Positions 5,629 to 7,365 of a stretch of 7,365 nt of DNA are shown here, piece by piece; the first letter of the stretch is position 1, and each line of letters begins with the position of its first letter. This DNA is from Thermaerobacter marianensis. GTDB taxonomy: Bacteria; Bacillota; Sulfobacillia; DYIH01; DYIG01. The notes under the pieces are model-generated. The model was not told the origin of the DNA. It saw only the letters and a list, made by a program, of their open reading frames with translations, and made no database searches. Location of the stretch: positions 1 to 7,365 of the forward strand of contig DYIG01000074.1 of assembly GCA_020723725.1 (NCBI GenBank), read 5' to 3'. A program made the translations under genes and the position numbers.

Positions 5629-6135
5629 ATGAAAGTCCAGTTCATTAACCCATTTGTTTCAGCAGCTTATTACGTTATCGAGGCCGAAATCCAGGAGCAG
5701 CCCACAAAAGGGGTTCTGCGCCTGGAAGAGGCCCATTACACCACGAATGATGTAACCGCCGTTCTTGGCGTGGTGGGAAAGGTTAGCGGGACAGTGTTGT
5801 ATGGCATGTCCCAGAAGACGGCCATTGGAATTGCCAGCCACATGATTGGTCAGGCCAATCCAATGTTCGACGCCTTTGCCGAAAGCGCCATCGCCGAGCT
5901 GGGGAACATGATAACGGGCCGGGCCAGCACCCTGCTGGAGGAAGCGGGCTATGACTGCGTTATCACGCCGCCTACTATAGTCATTGGCCGTGGGACCGTA
6001 ATATCCACGACGGCGTTCCAGCGTTTGGTCATTCCCGTAAAGATCCGTTTTGGGGAGATAACGATTTCAGTCGCTCTCAAGGAGACGCCAAACGTCAAAG
6101 TAAACGACTGGTCGAAAGAATTCACCTCGATGTGA
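5629..6135 (+). CDS. cheX: CheX CheY-P phosphatase
   Basis: CheX/CheC/FliY-family phosphatase (PF13690-like) that speeds removal of phosphate from CheY-P and so terminates the signal. It has 168 residues, near the usual CheX length. It begins M-K-V-Q-F-I-N-P-F-V, the typical 'I-N-P-F-I' CheX opening. The family signature (D/S)-x3-E-x2-N is present once as S86, E90 and N93 within E-S-A-I-A-E-L-G-N-M-I-T-G-R-A; E90 and N93 are the expected catalytic pair. A single motif plus the N-terminal sequence favours CheX over CheC, which usually carries two motifs. The G-V-V-G-K-V-S-G-T-V segment (47-56) and the C-terminal strand I-R-F-G-E-I-T-I-S-V-A-L fit the fold. About 14 polar residues follow the last strand. 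The gene is last in the operon, 19 nt after cheR. Its final 14 nt overlap the end of the convergent transporter gene, and a large hairpin starts 3 nt after its TGA. Confidence 0.93.
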   Translation: MKVQFINPFVSAAYYVIEAEIQEQPTKGVLRLEEAHYTTNDVTAVLGVVGKVSGTVLYGMSQKTAIGIASHMIGQANPMFDAFAESAIAELGNMITGRASTLLEEAGYDCVITPPTIVIGRGTVISTTAFQRLVIPVKIRFGEITISVALKETPNVKVNDWSKEFTSM

Positions 6136-7327
6136 GCACTTGCCGGGGTTTGGCCAGAAGGATTGCCGCCACAGCCAAAGCCCCGGCAAGCGCCGCCGCG
6201 CCTAGCATAAGCCCGACCTGGCCCATCGACATCAGACGCCCTGCCGCCGGGGGGCCTAGGGCTGCCCCAAAGAAACGTACGGTGCCATATAGAGCCGTGA
6301 GGCCACCCCTTTCCTGGTTGCCAGCGGCTCCGGTTACAACCGTATTAAGCGATGGGAGGAGCAGGCCAGAGCCAATCCCCAAGAAGGCAAGCGAGGCCGA
6401 GAAGGGCATAACGTCTTTGAAAAACGCGCCTGCTACCAGCGAGGCGGCCATAAGAGCGAGGCCGCCGACTGTCAGCCATTGTATAAAGGATCGCAGCTTT
6501 TTCTGCATAACAACACCGCTAACATACGAAGTAATGGCCATGGCCAGCACTGGGATGGCAATCACAAAGCCCTTGTATAAGCCCTCTATGCCCCATCTGC
6601 TTTCCAAAATGTCTGAATAGTAACTGAGCACGCCGAAAAGGATGAAAAGAGTAACCCCCCCGGCGATAAAGACTATCGTTAGGATTCTCTTTCTTTCGTG
6701 CCACACCTGCAGGAAATCATCAAGGTAATCGGCGATGGGTGTGTCCTGGGTCTTTTTTGACGGTTCCTTTACCAGGGACCAAACAGCCAGGGCGGATGCC
6801 CACGCGATGACTGGATAGACGTAATAGGGCGCAAACCAGGCCAGCAGAGCTGCCAGGGATCCGATGATGGGCGCCAGTACCTTCCCCAAACCGTTGGCGG
6901 CTTCCAATAGGCCCAAAGCCTTGGAGCGTTCCGATGATTGGAAGATGTCACCCACCAGAGCCATTGCGACCTGGTAGGTGCCGCCTCCACCAATCCCCTG
7001 AATGACTCTTGAAAAGAGAATGGGGATAAATGCCTTCTCCATGGCTATTGAGGCCAGGCCGGCAAGAAGGCCGCCAAGGCCGAACAGGAAAAGGGCGGGG
7101 ACGATAACAACCTTTCTCCCGAACCGGTCCGATAGGTAACCCCCCAAGGGGATGATAACCCCTGCAGGGATCGAGAAAGCTGTTATAATGAGGCCGACCT
7201 GGAATGCGGTTATGTCAAGCCCTTTTTGCATGGCAGGCAGGACGGGTATGATCATCGAGTTGGAAAGGACCATCACGAAGGGTACTGTTGCAAGCGCGAA
7301 GAGATTGATCCGGGTTGCGGGGCGCAT
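6122..7327 (-). CDS. MFS transporter, DHA1 (drug:H+ antiporter)-like
   Basis: Integral membrane protein of 401 residues with about 12 hydrophobic segments, probably a proton-coupled exporter of the major facilitator superfamily. Positions from the ATG start: TM1 (about 10-32) ends S-N-S-M-I-I-P-V-L-P-A-M. Motif A is G-Y-L-S-D-R-F-G-R-K (63-72) between TM2 and TM3. Motif B-like F-S-R-V-I-Q-G-I-G-G-G-G starts near 105 (R107). An antiporter motif C-like stretch, N-G-L-G-K-V-L-A-P-I-I-G-S (145-157), lies in TM5 with A-P instead of the usual G-P. A charged central loop spans about 188-215. A second half-signature, V-R-F-F-G-A-A-L-G-P-P-A-A-G-R-L, lies at 350-365. The substrate cannot be assigned. 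The frame is also open upstream to a TTG at 7354, but the ribosome binding site favours ATG 7327. It runs convergently to the che operon, overlapping cheX by 14 nt, and is probably functionally unrelated. Its promoter lies beyond the window. Confidence 0.88.
   Translation of the reverse strand: MRPATRINLFALATVPFVMVLSNSMIIPVLPAMQKGLDITAFQVGLIITAFSIPAGVIIPLGGYLSDRFGRKVVIVPALFLFGLGGLLAGLASIAMEKAFIPILFSRVIQGIGGGGTYQVAMALVGDIFQSSERSKALGLLEAANGLGKVLAPIIGSLAALLAWFAPYYVYPVIAWASALAVWSLVKEPSKKTQDTPIADYLDDFLQVWHERKRILTIVFIAGGVTLFILFGVLSYYSDILESRWGIEGLYKGFVIAIPVLAMAITSYVSGVVMQKKLRSFIQWLTVGGLALMAASLVAGAFFKDVMPFSASLAFLGIGSGLLLPSLNTVVTGAAGNQERGGLTALYGTVRFFGAALGPPAAGRLMSMGQVGLMLGAAALAGALAVAAILLAKPRQVLTSR
6136..6193. 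terminator. Long terminator-like hairpin at the 3' ends of cheX and the transporter gene
   Basis: CTTGCCGGGG (6139-6148) is the exact reverse complement of CCCCGGCAAG (6181-6190). The pairing continues inward with TTTGGC (6149-6154) against GCCAAA (6174-6179), leaving only G6180 bulged. It also extends outward by GC (6136-6137) with GC (6192-6193) across one A-C mismatch. The loop is 19 nt. The stem begins directly after the cheX stop, where an operon terminator belongs, but no T-tract follows on either strand, so it is not a canonical intrinsic terminator. It also encodes the last hydrophobic residues of the transporter on the other strand. It may terminate transcription without U-tract help, block converging polymerases, or protect the 3' end of the che mRNA. 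The inverted repeat itself is certain; the function is inferred. Confidence 0.5.
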
Positions 7328-7334
7328 CCATCTA

Positions 7335-7343
7335 CCGTCCTTT
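7335..7343 (-). promoter_or_regulatory. Ribosome binding site deciding the transporter start
   Basis: On the minus strand AAAGGACGG lies 7 nt before the in-frame ATG at 7327. This supports that ATG over the TTG at 7354, which has no recognisable site in the 11 bases visible upstream. The N-terminus from the ATG (M-R-P-A-T-R-I-N-L-F) also has the short basic lead usual before TM1 of such transporters. Confidence 0.6.
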
Positions 7344-7365
7344 CGCTTGGCCAACGCAGTTGACA

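Noticed and set aside
6132..6620. 162-codon open frame on the plus strand across the transporter gene
   Set aside because: It is antisense to clear transmembrane and motif-bearing coding sequence. Its translation is Ala/Pro/Arg-rich with no recognisable domain.
7360..7365. Perfect -35-like TTGACA on the plus strand at the right edge
   Set aside because: No -10 element can be seen because the window ends, and it faces away from the transporter gene.
1..7365. Mobile elements, CRISPR repeats, tRNA/rRNA genes, riboswitches
   Set aside because: The sequence is almost fully occupied by intact protein genes. No tandem repeats, terminal inverted repeats, transposase motifs or structured RNA signatures were seen.

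Overview
The window is a compact bacterial chemosensory operon on the plus strand. It is flanked on the left by the 3' part of a DUF192 gene and on the right by a convergent major facilitator superfamily (MFS) transporter gene on the minus strand. Shine-Dalgarno sequences are strong (AAGGAGG and GAGGTGAT types), genes are tightly packed, and one gene has a probable TTG start. CheA carries a P2 domain of the Thermotoga/Firmicutes type, and the CheY-P phosphatase is CheX. Together with a moderately GC-rich composition this suggests an anaerobic Firmicutes-like lineage, or possibly Synergistota. This taxonomic guess is weak because no rRNA or other marker gene is present.

Layout, left to right: a 5'-truncated DUF192 gene (3-293); a 67-nt AT-rich gap with a possible sigma-28-like promoter; cheW1 (361-858); cheW2 (855-1292, 4-nt ATGA overlap); cheA (probable TTG start at 1303, end 3372); cheY (3398-3754); cheB (3770-4831); cheR (4812-5609, overlapping cheB by 20 nt); cheX (5629-6135); and the MFS gene (6122-7327, minus), which overlaps cheX tail-to-tail by 14 nt. 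A large near-perfect hairpin sits 3 nt after the cheX stop, inside the last codons of the transporter gene. No gap exceeds about 70 nt.

Together the che genes make an almost complete two-component chemosensory pathway. Two CheW adaptors couple receptors to the CheA kinase. CheA phosphorylates CheY (output) and CheB (receptor demethylation). CheR methylates receptors, and CheX dephosphorylates CheY-P. All diagnostic catalytic residues I checked are present. No receptor (MCP), CheC, CheD, CheV or flagellar gene lies in the window, so receptors and the output apparatus must be encoded elsewhere.

I do not see a novel system here. The points worth a second look are the terminator-like hairpin without a U-tract embedded in coding sequence, the divergence between the two CheWs at a normally conserved motif, the TTG start of cheA whose ribosome binding site overlaps the cheW2 stop, and the possible motility-type promoter.
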